From Neobacillus driksii (GTDB lineage: Bacteria; Bacillota; Bacilli; Bacillales; Cytobacillaceae): a stretch of DNA of 64,000 bases. Below, one piece after another: positions 1-10,200 of this stretch. Both the position numbers and the translations under genes were made by a program. The stretch is taken from positions 62,001 to 126,000 of the forward strand of contig NZ_JACCBX010000009.1 in the NCBI RefSeq assembly GCF_013409995.1, read 5' to 3'. The first letter of the stretch is position 1, and each line of letters opens with the position of its first letter. The notes beneath the pieces are model-generated. The model was not told where the DNA came from and did no database searches. It saw only the letters and a program-made list of their open reading frames with translations.

Positions 1-1
1 C

Positions 2-46
2 CGGAAGATTAATGATATGTGGCATGCAGAAATCGTGGAGGGCTAA
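2..46 (+). CDS. 3' end of an unidentified upstream gene (partial)
   Basis: An open frame enters from the left edge and ends at TAA just before the next gene. The last residues read RKINDMWHAEIVEG. The Shine-Dalgarno GGAGGG of the next gene lies inside its final codons, as is usual for tightly coupled genes of one operon. Fourteen residues are too few to assign a family; a sugar-metabolism gene would fit the GH43 neighbour, but that is a guess. The frame could also be chance. Confidence 0.35.
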   Translation, partial: RKINDMWHAEIVEG

Positions 47-49
47 ATA

Positions 50-991
50 ATGAAAAAAGGTTTCCGTACCGTACAAAAGCTGAACCGGGAAGAAATCCAT
101 ATGAGGGACCCATTTGTGTTCCCATACCCTGAGGAAAATAAGTATTATTTATTTGGGACTACATTTGCGGATGGCTGCGGTGACAAAGATCCCGTTTTTG
201 AAGTGTTTGTGAGCCAAGACTTGGAGACATGGGAAGGCCCTTATATTGCCTTTGAACCGCCGCACGGTTTTTGGGGCGTGCGCCATTACTGGGCGCCTGA
301 GGTATTTTCGATTGATGGCCGGTTTTTTATGTTTGCGACGTTTAAAGGTGGGATTGGCGAACACCGCGGGACAGGTATCTTGGTAGCTGACCATCCGGCG
401 GGGCCATACGTTCCGCACAGTGATGTCGCCGTCACACCTGCTGAGTGGGAATGCCTTGATGGAACTTTTTATGAAGACAAGGATGGGCAGCGCTGGATTG
501 TATTTTGCCATGAATGGACCCAGGAATATGAGGGGAAAATCAAGGCGCTAAGACTGACACATGATTTGAAGCAATCATATGGGGAACCGGTCGATATTTT
601 AAATGCAGCGGAAATGAGATGGATTAGGCTGTTCGGAGATCCAAGGATTGAAAAGAAAGGATTCCTAACCGATGCTCCGTTCATGTACCAAGCCCAAAAC
701 GGCGACCTTCTGATGCTCTGGTCGAGTTACTCTGTTCCGAACTATGGGGATAGAGGCTTTGGAGGCTACACGGTGGCCGTTGCTCGCTCCAAGTCAGGAA
801 GAATCGAAGGTCCTTGGCATCATGAAGACGAGCTGTTAATGGACCGGAACGCAGGGCATTCAAGCCTTTTCACCGGCCTTGACGGCCAAACCTATATTTC
901 CACCCATTATCCTGATACCCCGCACGGAACCGAGCGGCCACTGTTCATAACAGTAGAAGAGCTGGCTGACAGGCTGCGAATAAAAGAATAA
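50..991 (+). CDS. Glycoside hydrolase family 43 protein, cytoplasmic
   Basis: This 313-residue protein has no signal peptide, so it probably acts inside the cell on imported oligosaccharides. It has the five-bladed propeller pattern of GH43 (arabinofuranosidases, xylosidases): RDPFVF near residue 20 with the likely base Asp20, YWAPEVF near 80, and CLDGTFYED near 136-142 with Asp137 as the likely pKa modulator. The place where most GH43 enzymes have the acid Glu (often S/T-E-G-P) reads FLTDAPFMY near 206, so an Asp stands there. That may mark a divergent subfamily. The start is ATG 50, with GGAGGG about 8 bases upstream. A strong terminator follows directly, so it is probably last in its operon. 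The family is confident; the substrate is unknown, with arabinan or xylan side chains likely. Confidence 0.85.
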   Translation: MKKGFRTVQKLNREEIHMRDPFVFPYPEENKYYLFGTTFADGCGDKDPVFEVFVSQDLETWEGPYIAFEPPHGFWGVRHYWAPEVFSIDGRFFMFATFKGGIGEHRGTGILVADHPAGPYVPHSDVAVTPAEWECLDGTFYEDKDGQRWIVFCHEWTQEYEGKIKALRLTHDLKQSYGEPVDILNAAEMRWIRLFGDPRIEKKGFLTDAPFMYQAQNGDLLMLWSSYSVPNYGDRGFGGYTVAVARSKSGRIEGPWHHEDELLMDRNAGHSSLFTGLDGQTYISTHYPDTPHGTERPLFITVEELADRLRIKE

Positions 992-998
992 TAATAGT

Positions 999-1035
999 AA
1001 ACCCGGCATCCTTTTCGATGCCGGGTTTGCCTTTA
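999..1035 (+). terminator. Rho-independent terminator after the GH43 gene
   Basis: A perfect 12-bp stem, AAACCCGGCATC paired with GATGCCGGGTTT around a 6-base loop, starts 8 bases after the stop codon and is followed by a short T-rich stretch. Confidence 0.9.
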
Positions 1036-1181
1036 TTGTTGACAATTACGGTTAGTTAAATGATTTAAGATAGACGTTTAGAAACTGTTAATACATGATA
1101 ATATGCAACTATTTAAAACAGTGTAATTCCGTCACACATATAACACTGATGTTAATGCTAATAATTTTGTTAAAAAGAACA

Positions 1182-1820
1182 TTATTTAGTAGAAGTCCTC
1201 TGCTCAAAAGGAAATTGAAACGACTTCAAATGTTTTGAGATGTGATAGTGAACCACAGCTAATATACCGCCAGCTAAGTCGGAAATTAAATCAAGGTCTG
1301 TATCTAAGAGGCTAGGTTGATTTTTTATCTTCGGTTTAAAAACTTCATCTTCTATAAACTCCAATAATTCATATATGGTTCCCAATGCTAATGCTAGACT
1401 AAAAATATATAAAATAGTCAGTCTTTGGTTTTTTAATTTAAGCTGTATAAATTGCTGGACTACAAAAAATATCCAAAGTGTTAATGCATAGGTGCCAAAA
1501 AGATGTTGCAAACGGTCATATAAACTAGATGTTACATACCAATTTAAATATTCCCCTAAGTAATCGTTAAAAGTTATGGAAAGTAAAGTGATAATCCTAA
1601 TGTAAAGCGGAATCCTCCACCCTTCTTTTTTTTCTAAAATCATATAAATGATCCAGAAGAAAAGATTACCTAAAGCCATTCTCATATAGTCAAAATTCCC
1701 ATCACTAAAAAGAGCAATAATACAAATAATTTGTATGAATATAAATAGCCAGTCCAAAACTTTTTCTATATATGTTTTTGATAGTTCAAACACCCCGAAA
1801 ATTTTTGCCTTTTTATTCAA
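1182..1820 (-). CDS. Multi-pass membrane protein, possibly DUF2238/YjdF-like
   Basis: A 212-residue protein with about five or six hydrophobic segments. A conserved-looking acidic region sits in the C-terminal third (YELLEFIEDEVF near 152-163, then DTDLDLISDLAGG near 173-185). Short acidic motifs before the last helix, including a D-x-x-x-D-x-x-G pattern, recall the DUF2238/YjdF membrane family, but this match is from memory of the pattern and is tentative. Its ATG overlaps the stop of the upstream 91-codon gene by 4 bases (ATGA), so the two are translationally coupled. Function unknown. Confidence 0.6.
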   Translation of the reverse strand: MNKKAKIFGVFELSKTYIEKVLDWLFIFIQIICIIALFSDGNFDYMRMALGNLFFWIIYMILEKKEGWRIPLYIRIITLLSITFNDYLGEYLNWYVTSSLYDRLQHLFGTYALTLWIFFVVQQFIQLKLKNQRLTILYIFSLALALGTIYELLEFIEDEVFKPKIKNQPSLLDTDLDLISDLAGGILAVVHYHISKHLKSFQFPFEQRTSTK

Positions 1821-2092
1821 TTCTGTTTTCTAAATGCCAATATAGTTGTTTTCATTGAAGCGTAGGAACCAATTGCAGCATATCCATAGAACCACCCCAT
1901 AAAAACACCAGCTATAAGATAGTGGCGATGGCTTATAAAAATGGAAATGCTTAACCCAACAATAAGAGCTATTGTTGGAACATACTTTTTCTTCACTTTA
2001 AATAAAACTTTTATAAGTTGTGTAATCAACATCACAATAGGAACTGCAATTACTGCGTCCCAAAAATTCGTATGGATGGTGGGAAAGTCCAC
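1817..2092 (-). CDS. Small membrane protein, holin-like
   Basis: A 91-residue protein with three hydrophobic segments: near residues 12-32, a KVKKKYVP turn then 38-54, and 60-80. It ends in a short basic tail. Small size and few charges recall holin-like membrane proteins of Bacillus, but no diagnostic motif is visible. It is the first gene of a two-gene minus-strand unit and overlaps the next gene by 4 bases. No lysis gene is nearby, so a phage role is not supported. Function unknown. Confidence 0.6.
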   Translation of the reverse strand: MDFPTIHTNFWDAVIAVPIVMLITQLIKVLFKVKKKYVPTIALIVGLSISIFISHRHYLIAGVFMGWFYGYAAIGSYASMKTTILAFRKQN

Positions 2093-2105
2093 ACTAATTC
2101 ACCTG

Positions 2106-2208
2106 CTTACCTTAAAATTTTTCTATAACCAATGAATGCCAAAAATTGTATCAATATTAATATTTACAAGATAAGGTTTTTTTATAATAGAATTTATTTT
2201 AAGGTAAG
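2106..2208. repeat. 13-bp inverted repeat, arms 77 bp apart
   Basis: CTTACCTTAAAAT at 2106-2118 is repeated in inverse orientation as ATTTTAAGGTAAG at 2196-2208. The arms could bound a very small MITE-like unit or be binding sites. No target-site duplication is obvious. Confidence 0.45.
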
Positions 2209-2330
2209 TAACTTGTACGTTCATGTTAAAAATTTATTTTTAAAAGTTGTTCAACAAGTTTGTGATTGGCTATTGAGAATTTACTAGAATTATAGTATTG
2301 TTTAAGAGTAGTTAGCTTGCTAACCCCAAT

Positions 2331-2345
2331 ATGTAAGCGGTTAAC
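2331..2345 (+). promoter_or_regulatory. Candidate cre site (CcpA) upstream of the secreted GH43 gene
   Basis: ATGTAAGCGGTTAAC matches WTGAAARCGYTTWNN with two mismatches. It lies about 270 bases upstream of the start. Carbon catabolite control is expected for arabinan utilisation, but the match is imperfect and the distance large. Confidence 0.3.
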
Positions 2346-2616
2346 TGATTGTAAGTACAACTTTTCCTTGAATGGAGGGCAGATAAGTATAAGTTAACAA
2401 ATTGGGGGATAATTGGTCCGTATATTTGCGCAGCTATGAATTTACATAATAAGATATTTTTCGCTCTACTATGTTAAAAAACTAGGATAGGATTACCTCT
2501 TTTATTCAAAATATTAGGTAAATTTTACTAGTAGTAATACCTATGCTCTAGTATAAAAGTTTGGTAGAAAGAAAATATAGAAATGAATGTACTATCAAAG
2601 GAGGAGAAAGAACGAA

Positions 2617-5193
2617 ATGAAGATTCATTTTAAAAGATTGATATTTTTTTCTCTAGTATTGCTATTGTTAATACCAAGCGGTGTCCTAGGGAAGAAGCAA
2701 GTAAATAATACTAGTAATGTTGAGCCGCTAGAGTTTAGGAATGCTTCTGTTCACGACCCTTCCATTATTAAAGATCCCAAAACGGGTACCTACTATGTGT
2801 ATGGTTCACACATTGACGGTGCAAAATCAACAGACCTAGTCAATTGGGATCGATTCACCAATGGCTATACTACTCCAGATAATAAGGTTTATGGCGATTT
2901 GTCAGCAAATCTTGCTGAGTCTTTTATATGGGCTGGAGAAAATGATTCAGATAGCAGAGGCGGCTTTGCCGTTTGGGCTCCGGATGTTTTTTGGAATAAA
3001 CATTTTGTAAATGAAGATGGTACAAAGGGTGCCTACATGATTTACTATAGTGTGTCTTCTACGTATATCCGTTCTGCAATTGGGATAGCGGTGTCAAAGA
3101 ATATTGAAGGTCCATTTAAATATGTCGACACCATTATGTATTCAGGATTTACCAACAAAGAAGCTTATGATCGAAACAGTGTCGTGAATAAGCATTGGGA
3201 AAATACGAATATCGCTGATCTTATTGAAGATGGTGTGATTGATGAAATAAATCCAGATTGGTTTACGGCGAATGGAGACTACAATAATAAACTGTACACC
3301 AACGCCATTGATGCCAACATTCTACAGGCAAAAAACAATAAGTTATATATGACATATGGCTCCTGGTCGGGTGGTACCTATATTTTAGAATTAGATAAGA
3401 AAACAGGGCTGCCAAAGTATCCAGGTAAAGATGGTAAAACAGAGGATGGCCGTATGATTGACAGATATTTCGGTACAAAAATTGCCTCCGGCTACGGCAG
3501 ATCGGCTGAAGGAACTTATGCGGTATATGATAAGGAAACAGGCTATTATTATCTATATATTACTTACGGAGGTTTAGCATCTGATGGCGGTTACCAGATG
3601 AGACAGTTTAGATCAGAGAGTCCTGATGGTCCATATGTAGATGCTGAAGGTAACCCTGCAGTATTCCCAGAGACATTTGATATCGGTGTAGGTAACTTCC
3701 CAAGTAGAGACGATCATAAAGATATCGGTAATAAGATGATTGGAAACTTCTTATTTAAAAGAGATCTTGGTGAAGCAGGCACTGGAATTGGTACAGGCTA
3801 CCTTTCACCGGGGCATAACTCATACCTAATTGACGAAGAATTAGGCAAGGAATTTATTGTTACCCATACTCGTTTCCCACAGCAAGGGGAAATGCATGAC
3901 GTTCGTGTCCACCAGACATTTAAGAACAGTGATCAATGGCCAGTGCCAACACCGTACCGTTATGCTGGTGAAACAATTGAGAAAGTGTCCGAGGTCGATG
4001 TAACAGGTGACTATAAATACATTAACCATGGAGAAGAAATTACGGGTAAATTAACGGAATCAACATGGGTAAAATTGAACGAAGATCACACCATTTCTGG
4101 TGCTGTTACAGGTACATGGAAACTTTATGACAACTACCGGGCAGAATTAACAATTGATGATGAAGGTACGTATGATGGCGTCTTTATCCGCCAATATGAC
4201 CCTACGTCTCAAAAGTGGGTGATGACGTTCAGTGCGATGTCAGATGAAGGAATTGTTATTTGGGGAAGCCATGTGAAAGCGTCCTCAGATACAGAATTAG
4301 TACATGCTATTAAACAAGAGTTAAGTACAAGTTTCCCGTCTACTGTCATTAGTGATTTGACGCTGCCGACTGTGGCTACAAGAGGAGCGCAAATAACATG
4401 GGAATCTTCTAATCCAGGCGCAGTGTCTGTTGATGGAAAGGTTACTCGACCAAGTTCAGATTCGGAAAATGCAGTGGTTGAATTGACCGCGACGATTCAA
4501 TTAGGTGAAGCAAGCGAAACATTACAAGTAACTGTTACCGTACAGAAAAAGGAAGTAGGCGGCTTATCAGCTTTCTATAGCTTTAACGATGGTTTAAAAG
4601 ATACTTCTGGTAAAAAATCTGACGCCACGGTAACAGGAGACCGATTAAATAATACTGGCGGACAAATTACGTTTGCAGAAGGTAAAGTGGGACAAGCAGC
4701 TAAATTCGATGGGAATTCTGGATTGCGGTTAGCGAACGGCTTAATAACGGGTGATACTTACACTGTATCTTTGTGGTTAAAGCCTGAACAAATCACTGAA
4801 TTTACAACCTCCTTCTTTGGGGCAGAAACAGTGAACAATTGGATTAGTGTCGTACCTAAAACAGGATGGGGCAATACAATGGTATGGTCACACAACGGAG
4901 ACCAGTGGTATGACGCCGTTACGGACAGGGTCATACCTGCAGGTGAATGGTCACATCTAACTTTAACCGTAAAAGAAGGCGGAGTTGTGTTTTATGTAAA
5001 TGGTGTAGCGAAATTTAAAGGGACCAACTTCCCAAATGTATTCACCTCCATTGATGCGGAATTTGGTTTAGGTGTTAACTACTGGGATATACCTTTTAAA
5101 GGGTTAATAGATGAAGTTCGTGTATATAATGGACTAGCGCTTTCGGCAGACCAAGTACAATCTATTTACCAAAATCCTAGTCAAGCTGAATAG
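2617..5193 (+). CDS. Secreted GH43 endo-arabinanase-like enzyme with Ig-like and LamG modules
   Basis: The best start is ATG 2617, because AAAGGAGGAG lies just upstream; an in-frame ATG at 2587 has the SD inside it. The 858-residue product begins with a basic end and hydrophobic core ending near GVLG, a Sec signal. The GH43 propeller follows: VHDPSII with Asp47 as base, VWAPDVFW near 120, NAIDANIL with Asp232, and SAEGTY with Glu298 as acid. These match the layout of B. subtilis arabinanase Abn2. A beta-barrel GH43 accessory domain spans about 455-560, an atrophied bacterial Ig-like domain about 575-645, and a LamG/concanavalin-like domain from about 650 to the end. No sorting signal is present, so it is probably released. 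Likely role: cutting arabinan outside the cell. The GH43 call is strong; the exact substrate is inferred. Confidence 0.88.
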   Translation: MKIHFKRLIFFSLVLLLLIPSGVLGKKQVNNTSNVEPLEFRNASVHDPSIIKDPKTGTYYVYGSHIDGAKSTDLVNWDRFTNGYTTPDNKVYGDLSANLAESFIWAGENDSDSRGGFAVWAPDVFWNKHFVNEDGTKGAYMIYYSVSSTYIRSAIGIAVSKNIEGPFKYVDTIMYSGFTNKEAYDRNSVVNKHWENTNIADLIEDGVIDEINPDWFTANGDYNNKLYTNAIDANILQAKNNKLYMTYGSWSGGTYILELDKKTGLPKYPGKDGKTEDGRMIDRYFGTKIASGYGRSAEGTYAVYDKETGYYYLYITYGGLASDGGYQMRQFRSESPDGPYVDAEGNPAVFPETFDIGVGNFPSRDDHKDIGNKMIGNFLFKRDLGEAGTGIGTGYLSPGHNSYLIDEELGKEFIVTHTRFPQQGEMHDVRVHQTFKNSDQWPVPTPYRYAGETIEKVSEVDVTGDYKYINHGEEITGKLTESTWVKLNEDHTISGAVTGTWKLYDNYRAELTIDDEGTYDGVFIRQYDPTSQKWVMTFSAMSDEGIVIWGSHVKASSDTELVHAIKQELSTSFPSTVISDLTLPTVATRGAQITWESSNPGAVSVDGKVTRPSSDSENAVVELTATIQLGEASETLQVTVTVQKKEVGGLSAFYSFNDGLKDTSGKKSDATVTGDRLNNTGGQITFAEGKVGQAAKFDGNSGLRLANGLITGDTYTVSLWLKPEQITEFTTSFFGAETVNNWISVVPKTGWGNTMVWSHNGDQWYDAVTDRVIPAGEWSHLTLTVKEGGVVFYVNGVAKFKGTNFPNVFTSIDAEFGLGVNYWDIPFKGLIDEVRVYNGLALSADQVQSIYQNPSQAE

Positions 5194-5207
5194 AACTTTG
5201 ACCTCTT

Positions 5208-5239
5208 AAAGGTGATACATTTTTCTGTATCACCTTTTT
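5208..5239 (+). terminator. Rho-independent terminator
   Basis: Stem AAAGGTGATACA/TGTATCACCTTT with a 6-base loop, running into a T tract, 15 bases after the stop of the secreted GH43 gene. Confidence 0.9.
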
Positions 5240-5400
5240 GGGTTGTTTGAATTTGTTGATTGAGGTAGAAGTGTACAGTTTCTACAAAATTGAAAAATTT
5301 TTCTACACTAGTACACAACTTCTCTAAAACGTTTGATTGGAAATTACAAGGAAAACAAGGTAATCTGTAACAGTATCTTTTTTAATAAGGAGTTGGATGA

Positions 5401-6843
5401 ATGAAGAGTTCAGAAAATAAACAATCGTTGATTGTCGTCCTTTTGCTAGCAGGGGCTTTTATCGCGATTTTGAATCAAACGCTGATGATAACAGCAATTC
5501 CTCCAATTATGGATCAAATGAGCGTTACCGCAAATAGTGCACAATGGCTTACCACAGTCTTTATGTTGGTGAATGGGATCATGATTCCAATTAGTGCATT
5601 TCTATTAGAAAAATTTACCACAAGACAGTTATTTATCTCTGCTATGAGTGTTTTTGCGTTAGGAACAGTTGTAAGTGGAATCGCTCCTAATTTTGAAATT
5701 CTTCTCACAGGCAGAGTTATTCAGTCTGTAGGAGCAGGAGTTATGCTGCCATTAATGACAACCGTTTTCTTACTAATCTTCCCGGTCAATAAGCGTGGGG
5801 CTGCAATGGGTCTTGTCGGCCTTGTCATATCCTTTGCACCAGCCATCGGACCAGCATTGTCTGGATGGGTGACATCGCAATTTTCATGGAGGGTGTTATT
5901 TTTTATTATTTTGCCTATAGCTCTGATCGATATTGTTGTCGCATTCTTTTTCTTGAAAAATGTCACAGAGGTTTCCAAGCCAAAAGTGGATGTCATTTCA
6001 ATCCTACTATCGTCCTTTGGTTTTGGCGGTCTTCTTTATGGATTTACGAGTGCTGGAAATTACGGTTGGACACATGCTGCAACCCTGCTATCACTTACAA
6101 TTGGCAGTATATCTCTGATTGTATTTATTTTCCGCCAATTAAGACTAAAACATCCGATGCTGGAATTTCGTGTTTTTACGTTTTCAATATTCCCTTTTGC
6201 CATAGCAATTGGAATGATCAGCTTTATGGGCTTAATTGGAGCAGAAACTATCATCCCGCTCTTTATGCAGAATATGAGGGAGTATTCTGCCTTTGAGGCG
6301 GGGCTCGCATTGTTACCTGGGGCACTGATTAGTGGGTTTATGTCACCCATTGTTGGAAGGATATTTGATAAAGTTGGGGCTAGATGGCTCGTGATGATTG
6401 GATTAACCATCATGACTGCTGCTTCATTTGCGTTTACGACGTTAAGCCCGACGACCACGTTGACCTATATTACTGTCCTATATGGAATTCGAATGTTGGG
6501 TCTTTCTATGGTAATGATGCCGGTCACAACAGCTGCCTTAAATCAACTGCCAAAACGATTAATTTCCCATGGGGCGGCCATGGATAATACGATGAAAATG
6601 ATTGCCGCTTCGGTTGGAACGGCTATCCTTGTTACCGTTATGACAACAATAGCGGATACAGCAAAACAGCGCCCTGAGATTGCCTATCCGGATATACACG
6701 GTGCGAACATCGCCTTTATGGTCGTTTCCGTACTTTCCTTAGTAGGACTGATTCTTTCCTTTTTCATTAAGCATAAACGCCTGCCGGAGGGGGAAGCAGA
6801 TGGAAAAAGAAAGAGAAATGTACAAGTGAAACTTCAGGAGTAA
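5401..6843 (+). CDS. DHA2-family MFS drug exporter (LmrB/EmrB type)
   Basis: A 480-residue, very hydrophobic protein with about 14 membrane segments. It shows the DHA2 signs: an N-terminal helix with LNQTLMITAIPPIM, the FMLVNGIMIP segment, GRVIQSVGAGVMLPL near residue 103 (motif C region) and GLVGLVISFAPAIGPALSG near 139. The closest known relatives by pattern are the B. subtilis LmrB-type exporters, which push lipophilic drugs out by proton exchange. The start is ATG 5401, after AAGGAG. It is monocistronic, with terminators before and after. No adjacent TetR or MarR repressor is present, unlike the B. subtilis lmrA-lmrB pair. Substrate not predictable. Confidence 0.85.
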   Translation: MKSSENKQSLIVVLLLAGAFIAILNQTLMITAIPPIMDQMSVTANSAQWLTTVFMLVNGIMIPISAFLLEKFTTRQLFISAMSVFALGTVVSGIAPNFEILLTGRVIQSVGAGVMLPLMTTVFLLIFPVNKRGAAMGLVGLVISFAPAIGPALSGWVTSQFSWRVLFFIILPIALIDIVVAFFFLKNVTEVSKPKVDVISILLSSFGFGGLLYGFTSAGNYGWTHAATLLSLTIGSISLIVFIFRQLRLKHPMLEFRVFTFSIFPFAIAIGMISFMGLIGAETIIPLFMQNMREYSAFEAGLALLPGALISGFMSPIVGRIFDKVGARWLVMIGLTIMTAASFAFTTLSPTTTLTYITVLYGIRMLGLSMVMMPVTTAALNQLPKRLISHGAAMDNTMKMIAASVGTAILVTVMTTIADTAKQRPEIAYPDIHGANIAFMVVSVLSLVGLILSFFIKHKRLPEGEADGKRKRNVQVKLQE

Positions 6844-6884
6844 TGAAGGTAAGTTATCTCTAATGAACTTTATTAATTGAATGA

Positions 6885-6918
6885 AACGTTCCTTACATTT
6901 TGTAAGGAGCGTTTTTTT
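6885..6918 (+). terminator. Rho-independent terminator
   Basis: AACGTTCCTTACA pairs with TGTAAGGAGCGTT (one mismatch) and is followed by a run of T, 41 bases after the MFS stop codon. Confidence 0.9.
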
Positions 6919-7285
6919 ATTGACATGTCAATTTGGATCGTTCGGGTTGAGCAAAAGTAGCCCCTATTTTCGTTTCTAGCATTTATTCAAAAAATAGGAG
7001 GAAGGTTATGGGAATTTGTTCTCGTTTAAGAATAATTAATTAATAGTATGATAGAGGTGTAGTAGTGTAAATTCATTATTAGATTATGTAAATATTATTA
7101 ATGATTTGTATAAAGTGAGTAAAGTTTTCGTTAAATAGAACGAAAAAAACAAAGAGAAATGGTAAGTTTGGAATATATCTGTGGTGCTTCCCTCTATAAG
7201 AAAGGAGGATAGGTTTAATAGATTTGGAAGATTATGTGGAAGTACTACTTTTATAGAGGTAAATAGATTAAGAGGAGGAATACTC
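6919..7285 (+). other. Leader region of the secreted nuclease gene: tiny ORF and possible structured 5' UTR
   Basis: At 7008-7043 an 11-codon frame (MGICSRLRIIN) is preceded by a strong AGGAGGAAGG. Further on, GTGCTTCC (7184-7191), CCTCTATAA (7191-7199), GGAAGTAC (7238-7245) and TTATAGAGG (7251-7259) can pair in an A-B-A'-B' order, which would be a pseudoknot-like fold. An apparent decoy SD AAGGAGGAT (7202-7210) lies inside it. No known riboswitch class was recognised. Confidence 0.35.
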
Positions 7286-10200
7286 TTGAAGAGACTTAGA
7301 AAACAGTTTTTTGCTATCACCACAATGTTTGTCATGTTGCTAGGGATGGTGCTGCCATATCGGGCACAAGCTGCTGAAACAATTACTGTTGCACAGGCTA
7401 TTGCGAATAATTCGGGGACAGCGACTGTTGCAGGATATATTGTAGGTTATACATCAGGTGGCAGTGGAGGGAAAGCTACATATGATTTCGAGGCTCCATT
7501 TAAAGATGATTTTAACTTTGCCATCGCAGACAGTCCTGCCGAAAAAGATGCAACAAAAATATTACCCGTTCAAATCTCTTCTAATTTCCGCTCAAACTAT
7601 GGATTATTTACAAATCCATCAATCGTAGGAAAGATGGTTTTTGTAACTGGTTCACTTGAAACTTATTTTTCAGTACCTGGCCTAAAATCTCCATCGGCCA
7701 TTTCATTCGATGGCACAACACCACCTCCAGGTGAAGATCCTATAGGCGTAACAGGACTAAAAATTCGTGACATTCAAGGGAAATCTCATATATCACCTTA
7801 TAAAGATAAAAATGTGGTAGATGTACCAGGGGTAGTAACCTATGTAGAAGACGGCAGCAATTTTTATATGCAGGACCCTACGGCAGATGACAATTCTGCT
7901 ACATCAGAGGGTGTTCTCGTTTATAAGCCATCTCACGGTGTAGCTGTCGGAGATAGTGTAACCGTATCAGGACTTGTAAAAGAGTGGGTACTAGATGGTT
8001 ACGACGAGAAACTCCAAACCGATTTAGCGATGACAGAAATTAATGCCCAATCAGGAAAAATTACAAAGGTTTCAAGTGAAAATCAGCTTCCTGCTCCACT
8101 GGTCATTGGAAGGGACGTAATCCCTCCAACTTCTGTCATTGATAACGATCAACTCAAGACATTTGATCCGTCAGAAGATGGCATTGATTTCTATGAAAGC
8201 CTAGAAGGTATGCTAGTTTCTATTGAAAATCCAACAGTAACAGGTCCACAGAAATATGGTGAAGTACCTGTCATAACGGGTCAAGTAAATGGAAAAGCAT
8301 ATACAAAAGAAGGAACGCCTCTATTAACAAAAGAAAATCAAAATCCTGAGAAAATGCTTCTTCAGCTTGATGATCGCAGCTTTGTAACCAAAGCGGGTGA
8401 CTCATTTAATGGTACAGTCACAGGAGTGGTCAGCTATACCTTTAGTAATTTTAAGATTCTAACAAAAGCAGCTGATTTACCTAAACTAGTAGAACGCGAA
8501 AGAACGAATGAAGTAACCACTATTCAAAAAGAAGAAGACAAGCTAACCATTGCTGGCTACAATATTGAAAACTTCGTAGCAACAGACACTGCTAAACGTG
8601 ATAAGCTGGCAAAATCAATGGTCGAGAACCTAGGATCTCCCGATATAATTGGGCTAGTTGAAGTGCTGGACGAAAGTGGGGAAACGAATAATGGTGTTGT
8701 GAGAGCTGATGCAAACTACAAGTCTTTAAGTGATACGATCAAAGAATTTGGAGGACCAACCTATGCTTGGACAGAAATTGCTCCAGTTGACGGCAAAGAC
8801 GGTGGAGTACCGGGAGGAAATATCCGCGTAGGCTATCTATACAATCCAGAACGTGTGACGCTAAATGAGGCACCAAAAGGAAATGCCGCAAGCGCTGTTG
8901 CCTATGAAAATGGTTCTCTTACCTTAAACCCTGGCCGCATTGACCCGACAAATGCAGCCTTCAACAGCAGCCGTAAGCCACTTGCCGCTGAGTTTACTTT
9001 CCAAGGTGAAGAAGTTATTGTCATTAACAATCACTTCAACTCAAAAGGTGGGGATCAGCCTTTATTTGGAAAAAATCAACCGCCGTACCTTGAAAGTGAA
9101 GCACAACGTGTGCAAATTGCGACCATCGTTAATAACTTTGTTTCTGATATTAAAGAAAAGAACGAAGACGCCAATGTAGTCGTATTAGGAGACTTAAATG
9201 ATTTTGAGTTTTCTGCACCATTAGCCGCTTTAAAAGGTGATGACTTAACGAACTTAGTTGAAACGCTGCCTGCTTCTGAAAGATACACATACAACTATCA
9301 AGGAAATGCACAAGTATTAGATCATATTTTAGTATCCAATAACTTAGCCGAAGCAGCGAAACTAGATATCGTGAACGTTAACTCTCCATATATGGAAGAA
9401 CATGGCCGCGCCAGTGATCATGATGCACTTGTGGCTCAATTAGATTTAGCCGTAGAAGAAGGACCATTTACATTGTCTGTTCTTCATACAAACGATACAC
9501 ATGCATATGTAGAGCAATTCCCTAAGTTGATAACGGCAGTAAACGAAATGCGTTCTCAGAAGGAAAATAGCCTGTTGTTAAACGCAGGGGACGTGTTCTC
9601 GGGAACATTATATTTTAGACAGTATTCAGGTCTAGCAGACTTGTATTTTATGAATCAATTAGGCTTTGATGCCATGACACTTGGAAATCATGAGTTTGAT
9701 AAGGATTCGGCGACACTAGCGAACTTCATTAAGCAGGCTGAGTTCCCAATTGTGTCTGCCAACGTAAATATGGCTCAAGATGCTGACCTAGGGCCACTAT
9801 TCAATACCTCAATCGGAGGAACGGATGAACAAGGAGAAATCTTCCCAGCCATCATTAAAGAAGTAGATGGAGAAGAGGTAGGGATCTTTGGTTTAACAAC
9901 AGAAGATACAGCGTTCCTAGCGAATCCTGGAGATAACATTGTTTTTGAAAATGCTGTTGAAAAAGCCAATCAAACAATTGAAATGCTTGAAGCACAAGGT
10001 GTAGACAAAATTATTGCTTTATCTCACTTAGGTTATCAACCAGATTTGGATTTAGCAGAACAGGTAAACGGCATTGATGTAATTGTTGGAGGGCACTCCC
10101 ATACAAAACTGGATGCACCAGTTGTTGTAGAAAAAGAAGAGCCGACATTAATCGTTCAAGCCAATGAGTATCTAAAATATCTTGGCGTTCTTGATGTAAC

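Larger units (their letters stand above)
2093..2616. other. Intergenic region between divergent genes
   Basis: This 524-base AT-rich stretch lies between the small membrane gene (leftward) and the secreted GH43 gene (rightward). It holds a widely spaced 13-bp inverted repeat, a small GTTAGC/GCTAAC hairpin near 2311-2324, and a candidate cre. No coding frame with a ribosome binding site was seen in it. Confidence 0.6.

Noticed and set aside
1817..2092. Phage lysis holin
   Set aside because: No endolysin or other phage gene nearby; only a general holin-like look.
5268..5325. Loose dyad AGAAGTGTAC ... GTACACAACTTCT before the MFS exporter as a TetR operator
   Set aside because: Arms do not match in length or spacing and no repressor gene is adjacent.
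5865..6296. Plus-strand 143-codon frame inside the DHA2 exporter
   Set aside because: Out-of-frame shadow; the exporter frame is intact and well conserved there.
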